DNA from: Lepturacanthus savala
Taxonomy: Eukaryota; Chordata; Actinopteri; Scombriformes; Trichiuridae
Assembly: GCA_030544235.1 (NCBI GenBank)
Contig: CM060464.1
Span: forward strand, 28,894,152 to 28,958,151
Direction: 5' to 3'
Length of the DNA stretch: 64,000 nt
The position numbers were made by a program, and so were the translations under genes. Below the pieces are notes generated by a model. The model searched no databases, was not told where the DNA came from, and saw only the letters and a program-made list of their open reading frames with translations. Each line of letters opens with the position of its first letter. Within the stretch, counting starts at the first letter, position 1. Of the stretch, positions 1 through 12,600 are shown one piece after another.

Positions 1-384
1 TGCTACCGAAGATGGACTCATGTTTGGTTTTGAAAAAGCGACTGATGAATTTCAAGGAGAAGGTTTTCCCAAAATGGCCACGGACTGTCTCGGAATGACA
101 CATTCTAGTTCCTGTCTAGCGCTGAATGTGTTTTTTCATCAGCAGCATAGTAGCATAGTAGACATAGCTCAGACACTTATGTTTTATTATGGACCATAAA
201 ACTAGGCCAAAAAACATTTTTAGATTCTAAATCTCAGGTGCTTATAATTCTTTTAGCTGCAGAGTTTAGCATTCTTCTGAGCACACCATTCAACTATGCT
301 CTCTAGTAGTAGTTATCACTCTGAAAAATCCCAACAAAAATCTGAGGAATTTCTCCAGGAGCTCTGTGTATTTTTGTGTGTGAA
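1..384. other. Unannotated A+T-rich sequence
   Basis: I see no coding signal or recognisable repeat here. The only open frame in the area is short and runs into the neighbouring (TG)n tract. Confidence 0.5.
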
Positions 385-409
385 TGTGTGTGTGTGTGTG
401 TGTGTGTGT
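385..409. repeat. (TG)n microsatellite
   Basis: An uninterrupted run of about twelve TG units. It is the source of the valine/cysteine-rich short frame that overlaps it, which is therefore not a gene. Confidence 0.9.
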
Positions 410-2440
410 TCGGTCAACCCCTAACCCCACCATACAGTGCCTCAGCCTCTTCTCCCAGTCCAGCAGCTACAGCTTTAACTCTGGGTTGTTGCATTTTGAA
501 AGAAAGATATGGTACAGAAGCGATAAAATTAGTAAAAACAATTTTTAAAAAAGTGTTGGTCTTCTTCATGTTGGAGAGCTGGAATTAAAGACACACATTA
601 AGAAGGTCTAGCTTAGCTTCATCTTCTTAGGATGTCTTGGACATTTTTACCAGCTACAAACACTCTGGATAGAGAAAATTAAAAGCATAAGAATATTTTA
701 GGAATATTATTATAATAATAAAGCACTTTATATTCTATGTGGTGACATTGTTCAATTTTCTAAGATTTGTCACGTTATTATATCGTCTATTTTCATGGTT
801 GAATGTGGTTTTGACAAATTAAAACGTCATTCTTCCAGGAAAGGGATATTGACTTACAATGGGGGGAGGGGGCGTTCAACTCTAATTTCAGTTTTCTTCT
901 GCTCTGTGGTGACAGTGGTGCATTCTGCACCAGTGGTTACAAAGATGGAGGGCAGGTGACCTGGATGTGGGGCAGGATTTAGGGACTGATGCCATCTTGA
1001 AGGAAAAAGAGAACTCCAGATGTTTGTCCTTGAGATTCTAATCTTGGTCATCATTTATTTTTACATTCTAAGACGTTAAGTAGGAAATATTACAGGAAGC
1101 AATTCCATCTTTACCCAAATATCCATATTAGGATGTGTAGAAATAGTTAAAGAATTTAGTAACGCTGCACAGCATAAAGCCATGAAGCCCCTGCGAATCC
1201 TTTGCACCAAATTTGACACTTATTCATGTACTCAGCAATAGACTCAGCAAATGTAAAGTCAACGTCATCAATAATATTCAAGATATATGAGGAACATACA
1301 GACAAATCACTTGCTTTATAGTCTGATAAAGACGTTCTTGTATTTTATAGTTTTTATCAGTGAATATTCAAGTTTATTTTATACTACTACCTCATTATGG
1401 ATGTGCTTAGTGGGACAATAGCTGACTTCTAACATGCTCATACTGATAATTCTAGCAAGTATATGAACTAATATCCTTTATAAACAAAGAACTAATTCAT
1501 GCTCTCACTTTAATAATTTATGCATTCAAATGAATAATTCTGCGCCTTGAGTTAATAATTTATGCACTTAATAATCAAAAAGAAATTAATGGGGGTTCCT
1601 TTAAGGGAATGATTGTAGTCGATGCTCACAAGTCTATGAGTCTTGCAATCTAGCTCTCCAACATGAAGATTACCAACACATTAACTAGAAGAATTGCTGC
1701 TGGCAATCTTTGTTCTTCAACGTTCATGAATTTTCGACCCTTCTCAGTGATGTTGTCATTGAAAACATACAGATTTTTCACTTCAAACATGCATACACAG
1801 GGTAATGTCATCAACCAGTAAATGATACGTTTTGTGCTAAATAAATCCTACTTTTTTAAGCTTATAAAGTCATATTTGTGTCACTGAAATATGTTGACTG
1901 ATAATGTTAACTGGTAATTTGTGGTCCTGTAAGTACAGCCCTATAAACCTTAGTGTTTAATAAATAAATCATTACATCATTCATCAATCATTACATTCAC
2001 AATAAGCATAGTAATAGATGGATATCATATAGCTGACATTTTACAACTGAAGAGCATGTACTAATATAGCTAAAGTTGGGTTTTTGCTAAGTTCATTCCA
2101 CACAGATGCAGTGTACCCTGCTCAGTACAGCATGGTGCATACCTTTGCCACGTTAGCACAGTACCAGGTTTTTAATCCAAGTTCATTGAAAATAACCCAC
2201 CTACTGTCTGCTGGGTGAAGAATGTGAAGTCAAAGAGAGGTCCTGATGATGTTTTGGCTGCAGACCATCCAACTTACTGCACATCAATCCTGCAAGCGGC
2301 TCCGCTGAGTTTTGACTGGACAGCAGACCCCAGACTCACCCCGGTGGGAATGCTGAGGGTCTGGCCGGCCCTGACATCCAGGTTACCCCATGCTGCTCCC
2401 AGGCCTGGAAGCTGTAATTGTAGAGAAAGAGAGAGACTCT
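410..2440. other. Unannotated intergenic or intronic sequence
   Basis: No recognisable gene or transposon. A small imperfect duplication is visible: TTAATAATTTATGCA occurs at 1510-1524 and again at 1552-1566, 42 bp apart. The stretch 2215-2420 is locally more G+C-rich but shows no coding motif. Confidence 0.45.
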
Positions 2441-2812
2441 TTGCAAACACACACACATACATGCATGCTCACATGCACACACAGATACAGAAAGTGACAT
2501 AAACGAACAGAGACAAATGCATAAACACCCAAACTCATGTATAATTCAGATATTTAGAGGCTGAAATAAACACAATCCAATTTATGCAGGCAAACACAAA
2601 TACACACACACATATATACACACATACTCACACACAAACCATAATTTATGCGTGTGTACACAAACGCACACTACTTTCCAAAAATATACACTTATGCACA
2701 GGCATGAATAGATTTACCTGCATGCAGAAGCTAAGAAAAGCAAAGAAATATGCAGAGACACACAGATACCCAGATGTACAGGCATTCAGACACACTCTCA
2801 TAGGTACACACG

Positions 2813-2843
<31 letters not shown>
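2441..2843. repeat. CA-rich low-complexity region ending in a (CA)n tract
   Basis: Repeated short CACA, CATA and CAGA tracts are interspersed with ordinary sequence over about 400 bp, ending in a pure (CA)n run at about 2819-2843. The overlapping open frames on both strands, rich in His-Thr or Val-Cys, are translations of this repeat. Confidence 0.85.
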
Positions 2844-4071
2844 CCGTCGAGTAGCTGCCAGCCCCGTCATAAATCTGCCAGCCCAATTAATCAAGAGGTT
2901 CCCCTGGGGGGCTGCTGGAGCCAGCCTCAAACCCTGCTGATGTGCCCCCAGCGCTGCAGAGCACTCCCACAGGGCTTTAGAGCCCACTGCTCCCCGGAGA
3001 ATGACAGGAGGAAATAACTGCAGAATGTGTCCATACTCCCATGTGTGACCTCTGCTGTGAGTGTGATTTGAGAGGGAGAGACTGCAAGAGAAGGATGTGC
3101 TGACTGTGGAATCCGTGTTAGCTCCTTTACAGTGATGTAGTGGTCAAACAGCTTTTGTAGAGTGACTAGTGTTTGTGTGCAACATACATACAATGCACAA
3201 AATCTCCTTCCCATCCCAGCATCCCAGTCTATAATGTTAGTATCTTACAATTTGATTATTTTACAATTTTAAAAAAAAAGGGTAAAAGAAAAACAACAAG
3301 CCAAGACTAAAAAAAGACCTCACAGATGTGTCACTGGAGCCCTTGGGGGTCGCCGGCCCCCTTGTTAAGAACTACTGACCAAGACTTTTAGTCTGCACTA
3401 GGGTCCGGTAGTCAGAATATCATCTTAAAACCCTTAAGATAAAAAAACAAAAGTAAATATTTTACTCACAGAACATTGTCTCTATTTTTCCATTATGCAT
3501 ATCTTTCCAGAAAGTGTCATATAGGGAAACTAAAATATCAATATCACAATGATATGACAATGATATCAGCAACTACATCTTTCAAGTCTCTTGACTCATC
3601 AAAAACACAGCTGCCTCATCTCTTCCTCTGCCCTCTATTCACTGTGTTACTCTGCTTCTGTTTCATTTTGACTCATCATAACATGTTGGAAATCCTTCCC
3701 CATTAACCTTCTATTCTTTTCATCATCGTTTCCTGAAACTGATACTCCCGAACTGAAACAGCTCCCTCTTCTGATTATTGTAGCTCAGACTGTGAAGTGT
3801 GTGAGTGGTGGAGTTAATGGAAGTTTATTTAAATCTATGTGGCATTGAATGATTGATAATGATTGAAGACTGAATTTACATTACTAATATACCTTTCTTT
3901 TGCATCATTTAAATTTTACTCCTTATATCAAGAAGTGATGAAAACTTGAATATGGTGATCCTACAAATGTCCATTTTATAGATTAGGTTTTTTCCAGTCA
4001 GTTCTGTAGGAAGAAGCCTTTGACTGAGGAAGTTCTACTCAGTACTCAAATCAACATTTTTTAGAGTTAGA
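2844..4071. other. Unannotated sequence with one short repeat-like patch
   Basis: No gene is recognised. Around 3335-3380 a G+C-rich patch with the phrase GTTAAGAACTACTGACC resembles the ends of some decayed hAT-derived fish repeats, but it is too short to assign. The segment 2850-3060 is more balanced in composition than its surroundings and shows no protein motif. Confidence 0.4.
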
Positions 4072-4082
4072 ATTTAGAATTC

Positions 4083-4321
4083 AGGGGCAACATGGCGGCG
4101 TAGGGGTTAGTGCTGTTGCAGGTTCAAGACCTCCTTGGTCTGGGGCCTTTCTGTGTGGAGTTTGCATGTTCTCCCTGTGTCTGGGTGGGTTCTCTCTGGG
4201 TAGTCCAGCTTCCTCGCACAGTCCAAAAAATGCTGAGGTTAATTGGAGACTCTAAATTGCCCATAGTCGTGTGTGAGTGACCCTAATGAAGAATAAGTGG
4301 GTATAGAAAATGAATGAATGG
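4083..4321 (+). mobile_element. tRNA-headed SINE-like repeat, copy 1
   Basis: The copy starts GGGCAACATGGCGGCG and carries a tRNA-like head with an A-box-like GGGGTTAGTGCTG and a B-box-like GGTTCAAGACC. The body phrases TGTGGAGTTTGCATG and GACTCTAAATTGCCC recur in the copies at 9.1, 24.2, 40.1 and 56.6 kb. It ends in an AATGAATG-type tail. ATTTAGAATTC at 4072-4082 and ATTTGGAATTC at 4322-4332 flank it, an 11-bp target-site duplication with one mismatch. That fits LINE-assisted retrotransposition. The family is very common in fish; I do not assign a library name. Confidence 0.8.
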
Positions 4322-4332
4322 ATTTGGAATTC

Positions 4333-5096
4333 CCAAGATCAAGGTCACCAGAGGATATAACAGGCTGAACCAAAACCAGCAGATCTCTAACATTTGAAAA
4401 CCATCTGGGAGACAAGTACCATATGGTTTTTGAATTTAATAATTTAATGAATGTAAACATGACCTTGACTCATGTTAACAAAAAAAAAATCTCATCTTGA
4501 AAGATTTTTCTTCAGACTTACTTTACTTACCTTACTTACCATAGACTTACCTTTTATTAGTGACTTTTTTTTTAAAACGTCATGTTCAGACTGAACACTG
4601 TGGAATCACTGACAGATCACTGTATCACTGTATTTTTAGTTTAATTCAGGTTTTATCAGTATTTACTTTCTGTTCTCCAATGGCTCCCTGCAGGGTTGGA
4701 GTCTGATCTCACTCTTTAATATGCTGAACCAATGCAGCAGTCATTACCAATGCCAATGCAACCAATGCATACAGTACAATGTTAAGATTATTATGGATTA
4801 TGTCTCTTCTGTTGTGGGAAGGAAACTTAAAGACATGTTATTGATGCATCTCCTGTAAATTGTGATGCTGTGAATTCAGGTTTATATTCCTGAACCAAAC
4901 TATGTTGAACATTATTGGCCTAAATAGTTTTTCATATTATTTGACAGCTGCAAAGCAGGCAAAAGTCAAATGCAGCAATATGGCATTGGAAAAAAAAATC
5001 CCTTGAAGTTTACTAGAGTATAGCAGCAACATTTTTAAATATTTATTATTTAACTCTTCAAAATTAAAAAAAATATATATTTTCAGGTTAGTGATA
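4333..5096. other. Unannotated A+T-rich sequence
   Basis: No gene is recognised. A short run of TTACTTACC-type units lies at about 4517-4552. Confidence 0.45.
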
Positions 5097-5190
5097 AACA
5101 ACGTTTGGCAAGATGAGACAGTCTAACACTTTTTAAAATACAAGCATTCATCTGGTCTGTGTACACATTTTGTTTCTTGTTATATTTTAT
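5097..5190 (+). repeat. Dispersed repeat related to the one at 46.9 kb
   Basis: GTTTGGCAAGATGAGA, ACTTTTTAAA, CATTCA and GGTCT appear in the same order as at 46895-47010, including the following TTTCTTGTTAT. The two copies are diverged and no termini are visible at this one. It is probably an internal piece of a small DNA transposon. Confidence 0.6.
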
Positions 5191-5569
5191 ATACTACTAT
5201 TTTATATTAATATTGATATTATTATTATTATTAACATTATTAATATTATTAAAAATAATATAATATTTTTAATATATTAAAGGCATTATATTAAAAATGC
5301 TTTGATAGCATGTGTTTTTACGTTTTTAAAAACATTTTAAGATAGTTAAACTATCTCGCACCAGGTTTTTAGGCTCACACCACATGACAGTTTTGTCACT
5401 GACCCATATACCAGTCTAATGCCTCTGTTTTATATTTCATGATTTTATCACAGATTCTTCATGTAAAATCCAAATCTGCAAAGTAGATAACAGCAGGTTC
5501 ACATTGTAAAAGTGGAGTAAAGTTGAACAAGTACTCATACCTCGAACTGTACTTAAAAGCATAATGCAA
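5191..5569. other. A+T-rich sequence with (ATT)n-like patch
   Basis: Positions 5205-5290 are almost entirely A and T with ATTATT units. Nothing else is recognised. Confidence 0.5.
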
Positions 5570-5603
5570 GCATTCCCAGCCAAGGATCCTTGGCTGGGAA
5601 TGC
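5570..5603. repeat. Perfect 34-bp palindrome without spacer
   Basis: The half-site GCATTCCCAGCCAAGGA is followed immediately by its exact reverse complement, centred on GGATCC. The sequence CCAAGGATCC then occurs once more at 5602-5611, as if part of the arm had been copied again. This could form a hairpin or cruciform. It belongs to no repeat family that I recognise in the window. Confidence 0.9.
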
Positions 5604-6855
5604 CAAGGATCCTATGTGCACCTATGTGCTTGTAAAACATGAGATAAATAGGCCTATTTCAGTTAGCGTGTGCTGTCTTATTCCTCCAGGACTATTACTT
5701 AATTGTATGCACTAGATCAAATTTAAAGAATGTTGGTAAAACAGAAAAAAACATAAAGATAACAGGAATATGTTCATTGGAGTCAGAGGGCACTGTTTTT
5801 TTTTGGTTGAAAACCTCAGAACCATGATGTCAACAGATTATACTCAGTAATAAACCAGAGGCTGTCAAACAAAACTTGTGTTTCTATCACTCCACCAGTC
5901 ACGTGTACAAGGTAAGAACAAGGTTCTTTTTTCTTTATTAGAACACTGTGATTATTTTTCCATGAAAAACTGAGTTTTGGAGTTAAGACGGATGGAAATA
6001 GGCAGACAAAGAACTAAGAAACACACAAAATAAATAAAATATGTTTTAATAGGTGGTAGGCATGGAGAGTGATAGTGCTCCATTTTTTAGAACCAGGCAT
6101 TTGATTCCCAGTTTATGAATATTCATCTGACTTTTCTCCAGCAGTTCAAAGAGACGGTCAGGTGGATTTCACACCTTCAGTTTTACAAATTGTTTTTTTT
6201 TTTTTTGTCTTCTAATCCAGCCAGTACGCCAGCAGATGGGACAGATGTCTGCCTCGAGGACTTTGAGGAATAATTGGTTGAATAAAATTAACCTGGAACA
6301 CACACAGAAAGTTAATGAAGAGCTCATTGAGGCATAATTTGAAAAAAAAAAAAAACACTATCAGTATTCATGAAAAGAGAATCAAGCCATATTCATGTAT
6401 CTCATTAAATTTCAGAGTCAACCAGTTTGAACCCTCAATTCATTAAAATGGAAGAAAATTATTAATTATAATATTTTTATCCCTTAGGGAAACAAAGAGA
6501 GCAGTCAGTTAAGAATTTATAATACAGTTTATAATTGTCATTACATGAAATTGCCCTGTGAATATGAGAAGTTTTAGATTTGGTTTTATTCTGTCATTAG
6601 TGCAAACAACCTACAAACAACATGGTGGTCCAAATTCTCACAAAAAAAGAAAGAAATAAAAAAGACGCTTTCAATCCAACATGAAACACAAAGAAATATA
6701 AAATACAAAATAAAGTAATCCACATGTACAACAAAAAAGTGCATGAAATGTGTTTCTGGAAAATACACAGATAACATGTAGATATATCATAGCCATCAGA
6801 AGACACAATGAGAAAGCAACATACTATACTTGCTGTACAGTTTTATCAACCCTGT

Positions 6856-6857
<2 letters not shown>
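5604..6857. other. Unannotated A+T-rich sequence
   Basis: No gene or clear transposon. Homopolymer runs of T (about 6190-6206) and A (about 6342-6355) are present. Short frames on the minus strand at 6586-6806 are rich in Phe, Cys and Tyr, reflect A+T content and carry no recognisable domain. Confidence 0.45.

Positions 6858-6902
<45 letters not shown>
6858..6902. repeat. (TG)n microsatellite
   Basis: About 22 uninterrupted TG units. Confidence 0.95.
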
Positions 6903-6904
<2 letters not shown>

Positions 6905-7049
6905 TGAATTTTTTGGAATATTCTTAATTGCCATTAATTACTCTGGACCTCTCTAGCAACATGTCTGTAGTATAACACTTCTTTACATAACCGTTTAATA
7001 AAATGCAATGAACTGTTGTAGTATTATTCACAGCAGTATACAAGAAATA

Positions 7050-7087
7050 CTGCTCACGTCCCCTTGAGGAAGATGCTTAACCTTTAT
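7050..7087 (+). repeat. Possible fragment of a tRNA-derived fish repeat
   Basis: CGTCCCCTTGAGGAAGATG followed by CTTAACC resembles the widespread fish phrase in which a tRNA-like head is followed by 'TGTCCTTGAGCAAGACACTTAACC'-type sequence, as also seen at about 38.1 kb. Too short for firm assignment. Confidence 0.3.
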
Positions 7088-7120
7088 GCATGCAGGGTTG
7101 TGGTTGAGCAAAGCAGGTGT

Positions 7121-7121
<1 letters not shown>

Positions 7122-7211
<90 letters not shown>
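7122..7211. repeat. Compound (TG)n(GA)n microsatellite
   Basis: About 12 TG units pass directly into about 33 GA units. The open frame reading Cys-Val then Arg-Glu repeats is a translation of this tract. Confidence 0.95.
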
Positions 7212-7213
<2 letters not shown>

Positions 7214-9070
7214 GCCTCAGAGAGAGAAACTACAGCAAATCTGATTGCTGAGCCAAGAGGATGTCCTGACCTTCTCTAACATTTGAGAACAGCCATGTGG
7301 TCCGGAGCTGTCAGTCTGCCATGTGAGTTCATACGCTCCTATCTACATTTGAACCAGCAGATGGCAGGAGTGCACCACTCTGAATGCTGCTGGCTTCCTG
7401 TACGAGAGGATGTGGGCGCAGTGCCTGACTGCCAACTCAGGCATTAGCTCACCCCAGTTTGATTCCATTACACAGGCAGAGGAGGGAAATAAGGCTGACT
7501 CACACTACCGCCACTCTCCCAGTTAACGAATTAAGTGTTCTTCAAGACCGAATGAGATAGGGCTTCACTAAATCTTTACCTCATTACAACCAGCAGCGCC
7601 TTGTGAATATGACCTCTTAAAAGCGATAATAGCAGGCCGGATGAAATTCATTAATACAAGGTCATGGATGCTTTGTGCAGTAACCTGTTGGCAGTAATCA
7701 TATTGGTTCCAGGAAATTTTTGTGCGAGTGAGTTTTGTTAATCAGCTTGTTCATCCTCACTTCCACTTCTTTTTTTTTAATTTAGTTCCCAGAGAATTAA
7801 ATGACCTGGCTTTGTACATGTTCACAATTTCATCATCCCAAGCAAATGCACTATAATAAGGCTCAGCTGATGTAATCTAACTGGTTTCAGGGCTTTAATG
7901 TGAAGTCCTGCACTGACTGAAGGGAATGACAACAGGGTTTCAATCCAAATAATATAGTGAATGAAGAGAAATCTCCAGACCACAAATGTTATGTCCTTAC
8001 TGGTCTAGGTGCGGCACAAGGGACAAAATAATAAAGCAAGGTCAATACCACTGAGCAAACTTTAAATACTGTTGTTGTTGGGCCAACGATAATGAAAGCC
8101 TAATATCAGAGTATCATTTATTTAAAATACAGGGACAATAGAATACAAACTTACAAACTGGTGTAAAACATCAATCTAACAATCAATCAATCATCAACAA
8201 TAAAATGAAAAGAGGAATCTGGTCAGGAAAGGATTCAGAAAATGGGTACTCAATTAAGACAGGAGCAGGAATGAAAATCAGCAGGGATGAAGCTCCTTCA
8301 ATCCCAGATATCTCCATCATCCAAGCACCAAAGTCTCATAATTTACATTTCAATTTAATGTAATAAATATAATTTTCAATTTATTTTCTCTCCTGATTGA
8401 AATGTTCTTAAGATCAATACAACTGTTAATCACACATCTGTTCAGTGCAAAATAAATTCTAAAGCTAAATGGATGAATTATATGTGAAGGCAGCAACCTG
8501 GATAACACTGAGCAGCTGTTATCTTTAACTTTGATTGCCAATATTGGCTATAATATAACATACATTTTCCGACACCAGCGGAATCAATGGAATCAATGGA
8601 ATGATTAACTTTCATTCATTTCGTGCTCCAAACAAATCCAAACATGTTAACAACTGACTTGACCCATGTTTGCATCCTCACCCACTCACTCAGATTTGTA
8701 GAAAAGTGGCAAGAAAAGCTCGCCAGTGACTATATTGAGGAGTTGTGTATAATAAGTTAAGGTGCATAGTTAAGGTGCAATACAGGTGTTTCCACAATCA
8801 CTTCAGTGATAAAAGTGGCACTTCAGTGGTAAAGTAAATGACATTATCCAAGCTTTAACTTCATCCTGTGATAATTTTGATGAATTTCATTTACAACTAA
8901 CTACATTTGCAATTATCACACTGTCAATAAAACAAGATTCGAAACTTAACTGAGATTCAGTGCAAAAGTAGTGCACCTGCTTGCTCTTATAAATGTTTTA
9001 ATTCATACAATTTATAATGCATACAGTGTGAAAAATGTAAACAACTGTCAAACAAATAAAAAGATTGTCA
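7212..9070. other. Gene-free stretch with a conserved-element-like part
   Basis: No coding signal. The part at about 7290-7800 is less A+T-rich, free of simple repeats and free of recognisable transposons, with homeodomain-type ATTA cores (for example TTCATTAATAC near 7650). This is what conserved non-coding elements near developmental genes often look like, but no conservation can be seen from one sequence. Positions 8150-8200 hold a few AATCAATC units. The remainder is A+T-rich with nothing recognised. Confidence 0.3.
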
Positions 9071-9415
9071 GTCATTTTCTATAACCGCTTATTCCTCATT
9101 AGGGTCGCAGGGGTCTGCTGGAGCCTATCCCAGCACGTTACGGCAAAAGGCAGGGATACACCCCAGATGGTCACCAGCCAATCGTGGGGCACACACCCCA
9201 TTCATTCACACACTCACACCTACCGGCAATTTAGAGTCACCAATTAACCACAGCATGACTGTGGGAGGAAGCTGGAGTACCCGGTGAAAACCCACGCAGA
9301 CACGGGGAGAACATGCAAACTCCACACAGAAAGGTCCCAAACCCAGGAGGTCTTGAACCTGCGACCTTCTTGCTGTGAGGCAACAGCGCTAACCCCTGCC
9401 CCACCGTGTCGCCCT
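9071..9415 (-). mobile_element. tRNA-headed SINE-like repeat, copy 2 (near full length)
   Basis: Read on the minus strand it begins GGGCGACACGGTGGGGCAG, with the head GGGGTTAGCGCTGTTGCC and a B-box-like GGTTCAAGACC. The body has TGTGGAGTTTGCATG, ACTCTAAATTGCC, a GGTGTATCCCTGCC segment and GGAGCCTATCCC-complement sequence, ending near TATAGAAAATGAC. It is the most complete copy beside that at 24.2 kb. I see no convincing target duplication. The open frames on both strands here are chance frames in the repeat. Confidence 0.8.
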
Positions 9416-9544
9416 TAGTTGATTGTATTTTAAAAATAAATAAATTAATGAGCAAACTTTAAAAACATGTAATGAGGAACTCTACACAATGTAAGAAAAG
9501 AATAGATCAAGTTTTTTTTTCAGTCAAATGATGACTGGTATAGC

Positions 9545-9620
9545 TTAAAGGTACATTTTTTTAATTTATGACGACATCTAGTGGCAAGATTGCAGATTTC
9601 AACCAAATGTGTACCTTTAA
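9545..9620. mobile_element. Very short inverted-repeat element (MITE-like)
   Basis: TTAAAGGTACA at the left end is matched perfectly by TGTACCTTTAA at the right end, bounding 76 bp. The interior phrase CATCTAGTGGCAAGATTGCA is shared with the repeat at 40.4 kb (CATCTAGCTGCAAGGTTGCA). The mirrored ends suggest a miniature DNA transposon or a deletion derivative of one. Confidence 0.65.
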
Positions 9621-12600
9621 GAGAGGCACTAATGTGGAAGTGCCTGAAAGTGCCATGACAGACATAACTCCTATTTACTACTATTGACTGCCATTCATAA
9701 AGAGTCGACTACTTTCTAGAAATACACATTTTAGTCATTCACTTAGTTGGATTATTGTTGCAATATTTCATTAAATTTAATGCTACTTGATTGCAATACC
9801 CATTGTGTTAGAATTTAGCTAAAGCAGGGAACATTAGCCCAAATGTTCCCTGCTCAGTGTTCCCAGTGAGCTGTTCCCTTTGTCTCTTCCCATAGCATGG
9901 AAGGAAAAATCCACCTTCCTTGTTTGGAAGCTCCTGGCTTCATGACAGGATGACACCAACCTTAGGCTGCAACTCTGGGCTTCAAACCACTTGGTACAAA
10001 CAAATCACTGTACGCATGCTACTGTCTGTAGCATCTGCTTGATTTTGAAGTACAGGTACAGAAGAAGGTAAATACCAATGATAATCTAGTTTTTATATAA
10101 CTCTTTGTTTGCAAGATCTGGTGAAGAAATAATGTCATACAACTGTAGTTCTACATGCTGCACTTTCTTTCTAAAAAAAACATTCAGTCTATTCTTTTCC
10201 ATATAATCATCATTTCTTTCCTCACAAGCAATTCAAGTCCAAAACATTTCACTAAGCAGACCACATACTGGTTTAAAAAAGTCAGCAGCCAGCAAGTAGT
10301 CTCTGATGGAGCAAAGTGGTTCTTAGAGCCAATTTCATCCTTGACAACCAAAGGAAAGGACCAGCCTCAGACTGCAAGTGGCTTTAACTGAACAAGCTTG
10401 ATAATCAATCAGTTTCACCATGAACCAACCTACCTCCAGTGCATTACTTAGTGAAAGTCTGTCTGTTGACCATTACAGAGAGGATGTAAATTGCATTAAA
10501 AAAGTAAAGTAAAACTAAATTAAAACTCAAGTCACTCATGAAACAAAGAATCAGTCAGGTGAAAAACAGAAAGTGGTCAAAAAAAAAAAAAAAACAGGAA
10601 AAGCTCAATATTACATTATTTCCATGCCTGCCATGGTGAGGTCACCAAATATTTAATATCCTTAAAACAGTTGTGGCAAGAATAAACTGTATGATTAGAA
10701 ACAGAACATCACTCTGCTGCTGCACTTAATTAGTTTCAACGCACCAGATGATATGTTGATATTCAGTGTCCATGGCCCTTTACAGGCTAGTGTTGCAGCT
10801 GCATGTGGAGAATAGTCCAACTATGTCAGATTCAGCGGTGCATTATCATTATGGGCTCATATAGATGTGAGAGAGGCAGCATAGAGCCTCCATAACCAGG
10901 TTTGCTGACATGCTCACAGCATGTCCAAATGAAATATCGCCATGACTCATTTCTTCCTCTGCCATTTTCAGACTGAAATATCATATCTGAATATTATATA
11001 TATAAATATTTAAGTGACATTAGAAGGTTGCTAGAATGCTCAACCTCCTGGATTCACATTGGTGCCACCAAAGCGGAATATCAGTCTGTTTATTGAGGTA
11101 TATTGTACATGAGAATTTGAGGAACATCACTTCTTCCTCTTTAAATAAAAGCATCTTTTTTGTATTTTTTAAAGGCTTTGATATCAAGCAAAGTTATACA
11201 AATAAAGAGAAGAGACATTTTTAACATATCAGAGCTTTACATAAAAAAGCAGAATAATGACAAAAATGAAGGTTTAGACTTTAGTGTCTAAATCACGAAT
11301 ACAAGGTAAAACCCAAACATTTTCAGAAGCCATAGATACTACAAGAATTAGTTGTAGTTACTGGATATATCAATCAACAAGAGTAAGTGCCATTGGGTGT
11401 AACATAATATGCAAATAATCAAGCAAAATCCAACCAATTTGCATGCATATCTATTTACACAGACAGAGTGATTTTTCATCAGTTGATGAGTAAGTGCTGT
11501 TGCTGCTTCAAGAAAAATCAAAGTTATTTTTCCTCCATGACATGAGTTGTTTAGAATGCATGGTTGCATCCTGTAGGAGGGAACTGGTAAACAAATAAAC
11601 TTAAAGAGACATTTGATATCCTCTGATGATCTCGTTCATGCTAACCTCCAGTAGTTTAACTTCCCACTTTGCTGCAGTGACATAGAAGTATACTCCAGAG
11701 TTTGTAACATCACTGTGCAGTTACAGGTGCAGAAAACAAACTTTCAACCAGAGAGGGCAGTAAAACACTTCTTTTCGTCCTGATTTACCCTTTAATATTT
11801 TATCATGAACAAGTCAATATAGATCTATTGAACTCTGGCAACATCTTCCCCATGGCGAACTGTTTATACACCAAGTAAAAACAACTAAGAAGCTATATTA
11901 TTTTAGAATAAATGACTTTCCCGGAACACATGATTCAACGGAGAAGGTTAATAGGTGCCTTGTTACATTTTAAACATCACGCTAGATTTTTTCCACCACA
12001 TTCCCTCCTTCTCTCTTGAGCAAAAACCTGAGTAAACGGAACTTACTGGGCTCTTGAAATGCATTGTGTGTACTCTGAGTGATGATCACTACATACATAG
12101 TAATTACTTTAAAGTGGTATTGGCAAATAAAAACAGCACAGATCAGACATTTATGCTGTAAATTTAAGAGGAGCAATTTAATCCACCGATCTCCAGGACT
12201 TTTAAAACCACAGCTCCTTTAATAAAGTCAAAACCCAAAGGAAACACTTGTAACAGATCCAATATGTGTAATTAGAAGCTATATGTTTTATACTTAATGG
12301 ATAGTGTTGAACCCTAATGAAACAAGCCATCAAAATTTCTTAAGAAATTAGTCCTTTAACCTGCCTCATCATCAAACCAGCAGGTCTCACAGGTGGCCCT
12401 GACGCCTTTATCATTTGTCAAGCCACATTGATTGCTGTGTCTGCCTGTAGGCACCATCTCTTGATGCCCGAAGAGACAAAAAGTGTCACCACCTTCCCTG
12501 TGACCTCTCCACGGGGAGGCGAGGTGTCGACCTGTCACTTTGCACCATGTGCCTGTCATTACGTCTGAGTGGGAAACTGCCACACATCTGCTGTTCTGAC

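Noticed and set aside
4083..4150. Functional tRNA gene, from the A- and B-box-like head of the SINE-like repeat
   Set aside because: The head does not close an acceptor stem and is shared by dispersed repeat copies, so it is a SINE-type promoter relic.
7064..7279. 71-codon frame with Cys-Val and Arg-Glu repeats
   Set aside because: It is a translation of the (TG)n(GA)n microsatellite.
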